DNA of 64,000 nt from contig NZ_VSSO01000005.1 of the NCBI RefSeq assembly GCF_008312885.1, forward strand, positions 62,001 through 126,000, written 5' to 3'. The DNA comes from Lolliginicoccus suaedae. Its GTDB lineage: Bacteria > Actinomycetota > Actinomycetes > Mycobacteriales > Mycobacteriaceae. The position numbers and the translations under genes are program-made. Shown in pieces: positions 26,303 through 38,100 of the stretch. The notes beneath the pieces are model-generated. The model was not told where the DNA came from, did not search any database, and saw only the letters and a program-made list of their open reading frames with translations. Each line of letters begins with the position of its first letter. The first letter of the stretch is position 1.

Positions 26303-26837
26303 CGTCCGTCCCATGCTCCATGCCGTCCATGCCCTCATCCATTCCGGGCATGTAGTCCTCGGTGCCGCCGGCAAAGTCGCGGCCGGTGAAGATGACCTCC
26401 TGGCTGGTGCCGTCGGCGAAGCGCAGCGTGATGGGGATGTCCTCGCCTGGATCGATGGGATCGAGCAGCCCCATCAGCATGATGTGGTCAGCGCCGGGTT
26501 CCAGCACGTAGATGGCGCCGGGGGCGATCGCGAGGCCACCTTCCTTCTCGCGCATCACCGATGCGCCTTCGAGGGTGACGACCTCATGGATCTCCGTCGA
26601 TCCCCCGGCCTCGGACTCGACGCTGGCGAGCCGGGCTTCCTGGTCACCGGAGTTGGTGAGCTGCGCGAAGGCGGGCACCATGCCGTCCTCGGCGGTGCGC
26701 ACCCAGGCATCAGTGACCGTCACCGAGCTGGCCTGGTCACTGGGGGCGGGCGCAGGATCGTTCGAGCAGCCCGATGCCAGCATGACGCCGGCGATGGGCA
26801 GGATCGCGAGCATGCGGAAAGCACGCGTGGTCTTCAT
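26292..26837 (-). CDS. PCuAC-type copper chaperone lipoprotein
   Basis: 181-aa lipoprotein with lipobox LASGC (Cys24) and a PCuAC/DUF461 domain. This family carries Cu(I) outside the membrane and helps load cytochrome oxidase. The conserved His and Met set is present: EIHEVV, VMREKEGG and HIMLMGL. The C-terminus adds a Met/Asp tail (YMPGMDEGMDGMEHG) likely to bind further copper. Its stop overlaps the DyP start by 11 bp, so the two proteins are probably made together. The His-rich membrane protein is 164 bp upstream on the same strand. Confidence 0.92.
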   Translation of the reverse strand: MKTTRAFRMLAILPIAGVMLASGCSNDPAPAPSDQASSVTVTDAWVRTAEDGMVPAFAQLTNSGDQEARLASVESEAGGSTEIHEVVTLEGASVMREKEGGLAIAPGAIYVLEPGADHIMLMGLLDPIDPGEDIPITLRFADGTSQEVIFTGRDFAGGTEDYMPGMDEGMDGMEHGTDDEY

Positions 26838-27001
26838 GGGAACACTCCAGGTTCTCGACGACTCCGCGCGGACCGGCGGCACAGCGGCACCAGGCTCAAG
26901 GGGCACCAGATCCATCAGGGCGCGGAGCACGATGGGATTGCCGCGCATCGCCATCGGTGGCGCGCGCGGAACGGGAACCGCCCGGAAGGAACGGTCCCTG
27001 G

Positions 27002-27649
27002 CTACTGGAATGCGGGGGCTGGAGGGCCGCGCGAGGATAGTCCCGCGACGAGCAGCCTGGGGCGAAGCCGCGGCGGCTCCTGCTCTCCGGCACCGAATAC
27101 GTCGGGCAGCTCGGAAGTGGCAACGCGGGCAACGCGGGCGAGGAGCGCCACTGCCTGCTTGATGAAGCCAGTCACGCACGAACAGCCGCGCTCGCCCGCC
27201 TGGATCAGTGTGGCCGCGACGATGATCGCTACTGCATGAGCCAGCAGCATGGGAAGCGACTCGCCATGCACGGCGGGCACTGCCTCGTGATAGCCGACGC
27301 CGTGATGGGCTGCACCGTGATGCACGGCGCTGGGATGCACGGCGCTGGGATGCACGGCGCTGGGATGGGCTGCACCGTGCTGGCCGAGAACCGCGGAGAG
27401 CACCACGTGCGCGGCGACCTGGCCCGCAGCGAGGATCGGCAGCAACGAGCGATAGGCCGTGCGCGCGGTTGGCATGGCGCCCAGGCTCATCGCCGCTCCA
27501 CCGGTTACCGCGCCCACGAGGAGCAGGATCACCAGGCCCGATCCCGCGAGGACCCCGCCTCCCGCCGCGCCATGCGCAGCGGTGGCCACCGCGATCGTGA
27601 CCGCGCCGACAGCAACGCTGCGGAGGCGGTGCAGCGGCATGGTCAGCAT
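27002..27649 (-). CDS. His-rich small membrane protein, possibly metal-related
   Basis: About 215 aa (or 212 from the ATG at 27640). Four hydrophobic segments: SVAVGAVTIAVATAA, VLAGSGLVILLLVGAVTGGA, LLPILAAGQVAAHVVLSAVL and LPMLLAHAVAIIVAATLIQ. Between the third and fourth is a His-rich loop of three exact AVHPS repeats and HHGAAHHGVGYHE, which faces one side of the membrane and could bind metal. Two Cys lie at GERGCSC. The C-terminal 50 residues are soluble. I do not recognise the family. Its place upstream of the PCuAC lipoprotein and DyP peroxidase suggests a role in copper or haem handling; inferred. Confidence 0.72.
   Translation of the reverse strand: MLTMPLHRLRSVAVGAVTIAVATAAHGAAGGGVLAGSGLVILLLVGAVTGGAAMSLGAMPTARTAYRSLLPILAAGQVAAHVVLSAVLGQHGAAHPSAVHPSAVHPSAVHHGAAHHGVGYHEAVPAVHGESLPMLLAHAVAIIVAATLIQAGERGCSCVTGFIKQAVALLARVARVATSELPDVFGAGEQEPPRLRPRLLVAGLSSRGPPAPAFQ
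27320..27364 (-). repeat. Three exact 15-bp tandem repeats coding the His loop
   Basis: Three perfect copies of ATGCACGGCGCTGGG (plus strand) encode AVHPS repeats of the membrane protein on the minus strand. Copy number could change the number of His ligands without a frameshift. Confidence 0.9.
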
Positions 27650-27735
27650 TACTCCACGATAGCGGGAGGCGGGCGATCATCGCCCGTCCGCCCGCGCCCC
27701 GTCCGCCAGGCCCAGCTTGTCCCGGCCTCGTTGGC

Positions 27736-28263
27736 TCAGGACCCGGCCGGTTCCTCCCGGCCTGCTTCCTCACCGGGCGCATCGGCGAGCGCGGTGAGCA
27801 GCGGGATGAGCTCGCGCACGAGGTCCCGCGAGTGGTCATCGAGGGTGTCGAGGCGCCGGGACAGTGCCGAGGCACGGCTCTCGGCGACGGCGCGCACCGC
27901 AGCGAGGCCGAGCTTGGTGATCGTCACCCGTGTGGCGCGCCGATCGCCCTCGTCGGGGACCCGCTCGACGAGGCCCGAGTTCTGCAAGCCGTTGACCACG
28001 GTGGTGGCGGTGGGCTGCGAGCACGGGACATGCGCGGCGATCTCACCGATCCGGGCGGAGCCGACATCCTTGAGGTAGGTGAGCACCACGAGCTGGGTGG
28101 ACGAGTAGCCCCGGTTGGATGAGGCACGCCGCAGGCTGCGGACGAGCCGATGCACAGCGATCACGAGCTCGAGGGCATCGCTGGATGCGTCCCCGGCGGC
28201 TGCCCCCGCGTCACCGCGCGCGTCACCGCCGGATTGCGCCTTGTCCGTGGCTTCCCCGTCCAC
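27736..28263 (-). CDS. MarR-family regulator
   Basis: Winged helix-turn-helix repressor, about 175 aa from the GTG at 28263, five bases after the upstream crotonase gene ends. The first 30 residues are Gly/Ala/Asp-rich and probably flexible. The core follows: VLTYLKDVGSARIGEIAAH and CSQPTATTVVNGLQNSGLVE (recognition helix), then the wing VERVPDEGDRRATRVTITK. The start could be elsewhere because earlier frames overlap the crotonase. Being co-transcribed with the crotonase, it may sense a phenolic or acyl compound; targets are not visible. Confidence 0.85.
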   Translation of the reverse strand: MDGEATDKAQSGGDARGDAGAAAGDASSDALELVIAVHRLVRSLRRASSNRGYSSTQLVVLTYLKDVGSARIGEIAAHVPCSQPTATTVVNGLQNSGLVERVPDEGDRRATRVTITKLGLAAVRAVAESRASALSRRLDTLDDHSRDLVRELIPLLTALADAPGEEAGREEPAGS

Positions 28264-28268
28264 GATGG

Positions 28269-29090
28269 TCAGTAGAGCTTCCGCGGCCGGTACTCGGGCT
28301 GCTGTCCCTTCATGCGGGCCTTGCGGGCGATCTTGCTGTTCTCGCCGGTGAGCAGCCGCAGCTGGGTGCGGCGCTCGGCGGCGAAGGCACGCTCCGGCGA
28401 GCCGGACCAAGCAGCGTTGAAGATCTTCTTGGCACCCGCGACGGCATCCGGCGATTGCTGCACGAGGACATCCACGAGCTTCTGCGCTGCCGCCGCGGGA
28501 TCGTCATGCACCTCGGTGACCAGGCCAAGCTCCCCCGCTTCGGAGCCGGTGAGCATCTTGCCGGTCATCGTGAGCAGCTTCGCGACATCGATGCCCACGA
28601 GCTCGCGCAGGGTAGCGGTGCCGGTCATGTCGGGGATGATTCCCCACTTCGCCTCGAGGACGGATAGTTCCGCATCCGGGGCGGCGAAGCGGAAATCGGC
28701 GGCGAGCGCGAGCTGCAGGCCACCTCCGTAGCAATGGCCGTGGATGGCGGCGACCACCGGAACCGGCAGTTCCCGCCAGGCCCAGCACGCCCGCTGGAAC
28801 ATGTTGGTGCCCCGGCCTGGCAGCGGCACGAAGGACGGCACCGGCACGAAGTACTTGGCGATGCGCTTGGGCTCCTTGGTGGCGGACGGGAAGTCCAGCC
28901 CGGCGCAGAAGGAGCCACCCTCGCCGGTGAGGATCACTGCGCGCACGGAGCGATCCTGCTTGATCTTGCCAGCGACCTCGACGAGCTCGGCGAGCATGTC
29001 GAGGGTGAGGCCGTTGAGCTTGTCGGGACGGGCCAGCGCGACGTGCGCCACCGGGCCCTCGATGCGGTACGTGATGCTGGTCTGCGCCAT
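28269..29090 (-). CDS. Crotonase / enoyl-CoA hydratase family protein
   Basis: Acyl-CoA-handling enzyme of the crotonase superfamily, about 273 aa from the ATG at 29090 (MAQTSITYRIEGPVAH); the ATG at 29099 is close. The CoA-binding and oxyanion segments are visible: GSFCAGLDF and HGHCYGGGLQLALAADFRFA. In the second active-site region the sequence reads EAKWGIIPDMTGT, where the hydratase Glu is replaced by Asp in PDMTG. Such changes also occur in isomerases and other crotonases, so hydratase activity is not certain. It lies between the NRPS terminator and the MarR gene. Confidence 0.9.
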   Translation of the reverse strand: MAQTSITYRIEGPVAHVALARPDKLNGLTLDMLAELVEVAGKIKQDRSVRAVILTGEGGSFCAGLDFPSATKEPKRIAKYFVPVPSFVPLPGRGTNMFQRACWAWRELPVPVVAAIHGHCYGGGLQLALAADFRFAAPDAELSVLEAKWGIIPDMTGTATLRELVGIDVAKLLTMTGKMLTGSEAGELGLVTEVHDDPAAAAQKLVDVLVQQSPDAVAGAKKIFNAAWSGSPERAFAAERRTQLRLLTGENSKIARKARMKGQQPEYRPRKLY

Positions 29091-29145
29091 TTTTCCCATG
29101 CTAGCCGAGCATGCCTGGCCCCGCTGCCACCACACCATGAGCGGC

Positions 29146-29180
29146 GAGCTGCCAGCAGGCGCGTGGCGTGCTGGCAGCTC
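29146..29180 (-). terminator. Stem-loop after the NRPS gene
   Basis: GAGCTGCCAGCA (29146-29157) pairs perfectly with 29169-29180, 12 bp with an 11-nt loop, starting 5 bp past the NRPS stop. No U-tract follows, as is usual in high-GC actinobacteria. Confidence 0.65.
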
Positions 29181-29184
29181 CCGG

Positions 29185-32100
29185 TCAGTGATCGTCGAGA
29201 TGACGGGCGAGGATCGGCCCGATCACCGCGAGGGCGTCCGGCTCGACCATCTGCTGGTGCTTGACCGGCACGTCATGGACGTGCAGCGCCCCACTGGTCA
29301 GTGGTCGCCATTCGTCCGCGGTGCGCAGTGCTCCGGCCGGATCGATGGTGCCGCGGGCCGCGAAGAACAGCACCTCGGCATCGAGGACGGACGGCTCATG
29401 GTCGGCCATGATGCGCGCGGCGTCCTCGAACCCGCGGTGGATGCGCTCCATGTGGGTACCGGTGAGCCCGGTGGGCTGCCCGATCCCCTCGTCGACGAGC
29501 CGTGCCGCGTCCTCGTAGTCGAGGTCCTCGCTCGCGCCGTCGACGATGCCGAAGCTGCCCACGAGCTCGGCCATGGTCGGCACCTCGGTCTCGGCGACGA
29601 CGAAGCTATCGAGCAGGGCAACGGTCGCGACGTCCTCGCCCGCGGCGCGGAGCTGCACGGCCATCTCCTGGGCGATTACGCCACCGAGGGACCAGCCGAG
29701 CAGGTGGTAGGGCCCCTGCGGCTGGATGTCACGGATGTGCCGGACATAGTCCGCGGCGAGCTCGCTGATCGATTCCGCCGGCTGCGCCCCGGTCAGGGAG
29801 GGCAGTTGCAGGCCGAACACCGGGCGGTCCTCGGGGACATGCGCGGTCAGTGCCGTGTATGCCCAGGACAGGCCCACGCCGGGGTGCACGCAGAACAGTG
29901 GTTCCTTGCGGCCATTCGGGCGCAGCCGGATCACGGGCGCGAGGAGCTGCCCGGCGAGCTCGCTGGGTGCTTCGTCGGGCCGCTGCAACCGCTCGGCGAG
30001 GCCGGCGGGGGTCGGGTCGAGGAACACCGCTTGCAGGCGCAGCGCGCGGCCGGTCTCCTTCTCGAGCGCGGAGACGACCTGCGTGACGCTCAGCGAGTTG
30101 CCGCCGAGGTCGAAGAAGCTGTCGTGCACGCTGACCTGCTCGATCCCGAGGATGGAGGCGAACACCTCGGCGACGATGCGCTCGTCGTCGTTGCGCGGGG
30201 CCACGTATTCCTTGCGGAACGCGTCGAGGTCCGGCGCGGGCAGGGCCTTGCGGTCGAGCTTGCCGACCGGGGTGAGCGGCACTTCGTCGAGCAGCACGAT
30301 CACCGAGGGCACCATGTAGCCGGGCAGGAACTCGCTGACGTAGGCGCGCAGCTCCTCCGGGGTAGCGGTGTCGCCGTCGTGGAGGCGCACGTACGAGACG
30401 AGGATGGTGTCGCCGGTCTCGCGCTGGTAGCCGGTGGTGGTGGCGAAGCTGGTCTTCGAGTGGCTGGCGAGGGCTGTGTCGATCTCGCCGAGCTCGATGC
30501 GCAGGCCGCGGATCTTGACCTGGAAGTCGGAGCGGCCCACGAACTCGATCTCGGGCTCGTTGGCGCGGTCGATCCACCGCACGACATCGCCGGTGCGGTA
30601 CAGCCGCTCCCCCGGTGCCCCGAACGGATTGGCGACGAAGCGTTGCGCGGTGAGGTCCGGGCGGCCCTCGTAGCCGCGCGCGAGCGCGGGGCCGGCCAGG
30701 TACAGCTCCCCTGCCACGCCGGGTGGCACCGGCTGCAACCGTCCATCGAGCACCATCGCGGTGAAGCCACGGGTGGTGGCACCGATGGTGACGGGCTCGC
30801 CGGCCTTCATGGGCGCGGTGATGCTGCTCATGATGGTGGTCTCGGTGGGTCCGTAGGCGTTGACCATGGAGCGGCCGGGCGCCCAGCGGGCCACGAGCTC
30901 GGGCGGGCAGACGTCACCAGCGACGAGGATGGAGCGGAGATCGTCCACGCCGTCGTCCTCCACCGAGGCCAGCACGGCCGGAGTGAAGAAGGCGTGGGTG
31001 ATCCGCTTGCTCCGGAGCAGCTCGGCCATGTCCCCGCCACCGAAGACGCTGGGCGGTGCCACGACGAGGGTCGCGGCGGATCCGTACGCCATGAGCATCT
31101 CGAACACGGATGCGTCGAAGCTCGGGGACGCCGAGTGCAGGACGCGCGACCCTGGCTCGACACCGAGATGATCGTGCTCCTCCGCGGCCAGGCTGGCGAG
31201 CCCGGCGTGGGTGACGGCGACGCCCTTGGGCTTGCCGGTGGAGCCGGAGGTGTAGATCAGGTACGCCGGGTTGTGCACGCGCAGTGGCTGCGCGCGATCA
31301 GTGTCGGTGATCGGTGTGGCGGGCAGCGATGCGATGCGTTCCTGGGTCGCTGGGTCATCGAGCTCGACCCATTCCACGAGCCCGGGCAGCGCGGACCGGT
31401 GCGCGGCGATGGTGATGCCCGCGACGGCCGCCGAGTCGGTGAGCATGTGCTCGATGCGATCGGCCGGGTAGCTCGGGTCCACGGGAACGAACGCGGCGCC
31501 GGTCTTGGCGACGGCCCACACGGAGAGCACGGATTCGATGGAGCGCGCCATGCCGATCGCGACTACCGTCTCGGGCCCCGCGCCGAGGGTGATCAGGTGC
31601 CGGGCGAGCTTGGTGGACTGCTCGTCGAGCTCGCGGTAGGTGAGCGAGGTTTCCCCCAGCTCGAGGCCAGTGCTTCCCGGGTCGTGCGCCGCAGCGCGCG
31701 CGAGGATCCCGGGCAGCAGCTCGGGCTCGAGCCCAGCGGGGCCGTGGACCGGGACGAAGCGTTCCTGCTCGGTAGCGTCGAGCATCTCGATGTCCCCGAT
31801 GGGCCGGGCTGGGTCCCGCACGGCCCCATCGAGGATGCGCAGGAACCGCTCGGCCAGGCGCTCGACCGTCTCAGGGTCGAACAGGTCGGTGGCGTAGGTG
31901 AACGCCGCCTCGAGATCGCCCTTGCCGCTGCCGTCGCCGCTGAGGATCAGCTCGAGATCGTACTTCGCGACGACCGTGGGGAACTCGAGCGGCTCGACGC
32001 GGACACCGTCGAGGTCCATGCCCGGAGCACCGATGTTCTGGAACTCGATGGTGGCTTGGAACAGTGGCGCGTGCGCGGTGGAGCGTTCCGGCTTGAGGAC

Positions 32101-35100
32101 CTCCACGAGCCGCTCGAATGGCACATCGGCGTTGCTGAACGCGGCGAGATCAGTGTCCTTGGCGGTGGCGAGCACGTCGGTGAAGCTCGCGCTCGCCGGG
32201 ACAGGAGTACGCAGCACCAGGGTGTTGACGAACATGCCAACGAGGTCGTCGAGCGCGGCGGCGCCGCGCCCCGCGACGGGCGTGCCGATGGGGATGTCCT
32301 CGCTGCCGGAGAGCCTGGCGAGCAGGACCGCGAGCGCGGAGTGCAGCACCATGAACGTGGTGGCGCCGTTGCGCTTGGCGAGCGCGTCGATCCGGCTGTG
32401 CAGCGCCGCGGGGATGGTGAACCGGGCATCGGCGCCGCGCAGGGTCTGCTGGGCGGGCCGGGGCCGGTCGGTGGGCAGCTCGAGCACGTCGGGAACACCG
32501 GCGAGGGTGCGCTTCCAGAAGTCGATCTGCCGCCCGGCGAGGCTGGCGGGGTCGGTGTCGTCGCCGAGCACCTCGCGCTGCCACAGGGTGTAGTCGGCGT
32601 ACTGGACGCGCAGCGGCTTCCAGCCAGGCTCCGCACCCGCTCGCCGCGCGTGATAGGCGACCATGATGTCGCGGGCGAGCGGCATCATGGAGAACCCGTC
32701 GGCGGAGATGTGGTGCACGACGACGAGCAGCACGTGCTCGGTCGGCGAGAGGCGGAACAGCCTCGCCCGCAGCGGAACCTGGGACTGCACGTCGAAGCCC
32801 TGGCCAGCGATGCGGATGATGCGGTCGCGGAGCACTTCCTCGCTGGGGATGTCGTGCGGCGCGAGTCCGTTCACCACGGCGTCGGCGGGGAGGATCACCT
32901 GGGTGGGGCCGTCATCGGTGCGCGGGAACACGGTGCGCAGTGCCTCGTGGCGGTCGATGACGTCGTGCAGCGCCTCGGTGAAGGCATGGACGTCGAGGTC
33001 GCCGGTGAGCCGCACCGCGAGCGGCACGTTGTAGGCCGGCGACGTGGTGTCGAACTGGTTGATGAACCACATGCGCTGCTGCGCGAGCGAGACCGGGACG
33101 CGCGCGGGCCGCTCGCGCCGCTCGAGTGGCACGGCGGCGAGCTCGGGAGCCCCGGCCTGCTCGACGCGCAGGGCGAGTGTCTCGACGGTGGGGGCATCGA
33201 ACAGCTCCCGCACGCCGAGGGCGGTGCCGAGCGCGTCGTTGACGCGAGCGATCACGCGGGTGGCGATCAGTGAGTTGCCACCGAGGTCGAAGAAGTTCGC
33301 GAGCACGCTGACGCGTTCCTCGGCGAGCACCTCGGCGAATACCCCGGCGATGGCTTCCTCGATGACGTTGCGCGGGGCCACGTACTCGATCTCGAGGGCG
33401 GAGAGGTCCGGCTCGGGCAGTGCCTTGCGGTCGATCTTGCCGACCGGGGTGCGCGGCATGGCTGCTACCGGGATGATCAGCGACGGCACCATGTGCGAGG
33501 GCAGGGACTCGCCGAGGTGCACGGTGAGCTCAGCGGTGTCGATGGTCGCGCCCTCGCGCGGCGAGACATACGAGACCAGCATGGTCTGCCCGTTGGGCCG
33601 CGTGTGGCCGACGGTGATCGCAACATTGACGGTGGGATGGTTGCCAAGGACGGCGTCGATCTCGCCGAGCTCGATGCGGAAGCCACGGACCTTCACCTGG
33701 AAGTCGGAGCGTCCCACATAGTCGAGCTCGAGCGTGCCGTCGTCGCGCGGCGCCCAGCGGACCACGTCGCCGGTGCGGTACAGGCGCGTGCCGGGCTCGC
33801 CGAAGGGATTGGCGATGAACCGCTCGGAGGTCAGCCCACGGCGCTCGTGGTACCCGCGGGTCAGGCCGAGCCCCGTCACATATAGCTCGCCGGCCGCGCC
33901 GACGGGCACGGGCTGCAGTCGCGCGTCGAGCACGACGGCGTCGGTGCCACGGATAGGCGCGCCCAGCCGGACCGGGCCCTCGGGGCGCATGGGCTGCCCG
34001 ATGAGCACCATGATCGTCGTCTCGGTCGGACCGTAGCCGTTGTAGAGGCGACGGCCTGGTGCCCAGTCCTCGACGAGGGCGGAGGGCACTGCCTCGCCAC
34101 CGACGGAGATGTCCTGCAGCCCAGGCAGTGCTGCCGGGTCCATGGAGCCGAGCGCGAGCGGCGTGATGAAGGCGTGGGTGACGTTCTTGCTCGCGAGGAT
34201 CTGCGCGAGCTCCTCGCCACCGTAGGTCTCCGGCGGCACGATCACCATGGTCGCGGCGCTGCCGAAGGCATGGAGCAGCTCGAGCACGGAGGCATCGAAG
34301 CTCGGTGACGAGAAGTGCATCACCCGGGCGTCGGGCCCGGTGCGGAAGTGCTCGCGCGCGACGGTGGCGTAGTTCTCGAGGCCACGGTGGGTGGCGAGCA
34401 CGCCCTTGGGCGTTCCGGTCGAGCCCGAGGTGTAGATGATGTACGCCGCGGAATCGAGGTGCACGGTGCCGTGCAATTCGTCCGCGCGGATCGGCGTGGC
34501 CGGGTACTGGTCGATCTCCGCGATGGTGCTGGCATCGTCGAGGACGAGCCAGGGCACATCCTGCGGGAGCGCATCGATGCGGTTGCTGGTGGTGAGCCCG
34601 GTCCGCGCGCCGGAGTCGGTCAGCATGTGCTCGATGCGGTCGCGCGGATAGGTCGGGTCCACGGGCACATAAGCGGCACCGGTCTTGGTGACCGCCCAGA
34701 TCCCGAGGATCGACTCGATGGAGCGGGAGATGCCGAGCGCCACGAACGCCTCGGGGCGGGCACCACGGTCGAGCAGCAAGCGAGCGAGCTGGTTGGAGCG
34801 CTCGTCGAGCTCGCGGTAGCTGATCTCACGGTCACCATCGATGATCGCTACCCGCTCGGGGTCGGCTGCGGCGGCGTTGGTGAGGACCTGCGCGAGGGTG
34901 CGGGTGGTCTGGCCAGGCTGGCCGGAGACTGGCACGTACCGCTCCTGCTCGGCGGCGGTGAGCACATCGAGCTGCGCGTATCGCGTCGCCGGCTCGTCGA
35001 GCAGCTGGCGCATCACCGCAGCGAGCCGCTGCTGGATGCCATCGAGCGTCGCGTCGTCGACGAGGTCGGGGAAGTACTTGAGCTTCAGGTGCAGGGCATC

Positions 35101-38100
35101 GTCGGTGTAGGCAACGAGGGTCACCGGGTAGTGAGCGGCGTCCACGCCGTCGAACCCGACGATGCGCATGCCGCCGAGGTCGGTCTCCTCGGTAGCGCCG
35201 GCCGTGTCGACGGGGTAGGACTCGAACACGGCGAGGGTGTCGAACGTAGCGCCCGCGCCGACCTCGCGCTGGATGTCGGCGAGCTGCACGTAGTGGTGGT
35301 CAAGCAGGTTGGCCTGCTCGGACTGCACCCGCTTGAGCAGGTCGGTGAGCGACTCGGCCGGGTCCAGGGTCACCCGCACGGGGAGGGTATTGATGAACAG
35401 GCCGATCATCTTCTCGATGCCGGGGATCTGCGGTGGCCGTCCCGAGACGGTGGTGCCGAACACGACGTCATCGCGCGAGGTGAGCGTGCCCAGGATGATG
35501 CCCCAGGCGGTCTGCACGATCGTGTTGAGGGTGATGCCGAGGTCGCGGGCAAGGGTGGTGAAGCGCTCGGTCTCGTCCTCGGTGAAGTCGACGATGGTCT
35601 CGCGGGAGCCAGCATCATGCTGCCGGGACCTGTCGAGCGGCACGATCGTGGTGGGCTCCTCTGCCCCGGCGAATGCCTCCACCCAGGCCGCGAGCGATTC
35701 CCGCGGATCGGTCGAGGAGACGAACGCGAGGTAGTCGCGGTAGGAGCGCACGGGCGGCAGCGCCGACGGGTCGGCGTCGAGGATGTAGAGGCCGATCAGG
35801 TCGGTCAGCAGCAGCGGTGTCGACCAGCCATCGAGCAGGATGTGATGGTTGGTGATGACGAACCGGTACTCGCCTCCTCCGAGATCGACGAGCATGAAGC
35901 GGATCAGCGGGGCGGTGCCCATCTGGAACTGGCGCTGGTGGTCGGCGCGCAATACCTCGGTGAGCGCGGCTTCCTGGTCCGCGGCGGTGGAGAGATCGAC
36001 CACAGTGAAGGGTGCCTCGACGTCATCGAGCACGAGCTGCACGGGCTGCCCGGTGTTGTCGGAAGCGTAGGCGACGCGCAGGTTGGCATGCCTGCCGAGC
36101 AGGGCCTGCACGGTGCGGCGCATGCGGTCCTCGTCAACAACGCCGCGCAGGTGCAGGACCAGCTGGACCATGTAGGCGTCGACGGTCTGCTCGGCGAGCA
36201 CCGCGTGGAACAGCAGGCCGGATTGCAGCGGGGAGAGCGGCCACACATCGGCGAGGCCGGGGTACTGCTTCTCCAGCCGGTCGATCGAGGGCTGGTCGAT
36301 GCGCACCAGGTCGAGATCGGTGGGGGTGAATCCCCCGGCGGAGGGCCGGGAGACGTGGTTGGCGATGGCGGTGAGCGCCTCGGTCCACAATCCGGCGAAC
36401 TCGCGTGCCTCTGCCTCGGTGAGCAGCCCGGTGGGGAATCCGATGGTGCCGCGCAGCACGGGGCCGTCCGCGGTGGCCTCGGTGACGGTGTTGATGTCGA
36501 GCACCGCCATCGCGGCCATGTCGTCGTTCTGGCGGGCCGCGAGGTTGGTGGTGTCCTCGTTGTCCCCGACGGGCAGCCAGCCGAGGGCGCGCAGCTCATC
36601 GGTGAGCTCGCCGGTGGTGAAGCGGCCAAGGTAGTTGAAGCTGACCTGGGGCCGACTGATCGGGCGGAGCTCGTCGGCGGTATCCGGGGACAGGTAGCGC
36701 AGCTGGCCGAAGCCGATGCCGTTGTCGGGCAGCGACCGCAGCAATTCCTTGACGTTCTTGATGAGTGCGCCGGTGGCGGCACCGCCAGCGAAGGCATCAT
36801 CGAGGTCGATGCCGGTGGCGTCGAACCGGATCGGGATGATGGTGGTGAACCAGCCGAGGGTGCGGCCGAGGTCGGCGCCGGGGACGGCGTTCTCCTCGCG
36901 GCCGTGGCCCTCGAGGCCCACGAGCGGCGTGGTGGCGCCCCGCCAGCGGGCGAGCGCGAGGACGAGCGCGGCCAGCAGGCCGTCGTTGACCCCACCGTGG
37001 AATGCCTCGGGCACCCGGGTGAGCAGGGCATCGGTGACCGAGCTGGGCACCGAGACATCGATGCGCTCGACGGTGGCATTGGTGTCGACGGCGGGGTCGA
37101 AGGCACGCGAACCGAGGTGGGGCTCGGTGCCGTCGAGGAACCGGCGCCACGTGTCGAGCTCGTCGTGGCGGGCGGGGGCGTTCTCGGCCAGCCCGTGGGC
37201 CCAGCGCCGGAACGAGGTGGTGCTGGCATCGAGCTGCACGGGCTGCTCGTTGGCGATCTGGTTCCAGGCCGTCGCGAGGTCTGGCACGAGGAACCGCCAG
37301 GTCACACCGTCCACGGCGAGGTGGTGGATGGCGAGGACGATGCGTCCGGCACTGCTGGTGCGGGGCGCGATCCAGGCGGCCCGCAGCATGGTGCCGTTCT
37401 CGGGGTCGAGCTTGTCCGCGGCGGCGTCGAGCGCCTTCTCGGCAGCGCGGGTGAACGCGTCGCTGCCAGGCTCGGAATCAACCTCGACATGGTCGATCAG
37501 GTCATCGGCGTTGATGCTGCCAGGCTCGGCGACGATCAGCTCGTGCCCGTCGAGGCGAGCGCGCAGCAGGTCATGATGATCGATGACGGCTTGCAGCGTC
37601 GCGGCGATTCCCTCGCGGTCGATCCCGGGCGGCAGCGTGAGCAGCGCGCACTGCGAGTAGCGGTTGTAGGCGCCGCCGCGCTCGAGCATCCATTCCATGA
37701 TCGGGGTCAGCGGCATGGGGCCGGTCCCGCCGCCGGGCAGCTCGGTGAGGGTGACGGCTTCCTCGTCCTCGGTGAGCACCGCCGCGCTGGCGAGCGCTGC
37801 GACGGTGCGCAGGTTGAACACGTCGCGGGGCTTGAGCTGGATGCCGACGGCCTTGGCGCGGGTGACGAGCTGGATCGACATGATCGAGTCGCCGCCGAGG
37901 GCGAAGAACGAGTCGTCCACGCCCACCGAGTCGAGGCCGAGCACCTGGGCGAACACCTCGGCGAGCTTCTCCTCCACCGGGGTGGACGGGGCGCGGCCCT
38001 CGGTGACGAGGGCGGAGAAGTCCGGCGCGGGCAGGGCACGGCGGTCGAGCTTGCCGTTGGCGGTGAGGGGGAACTCGTCGACGACGAGCACCGCGGCGGG

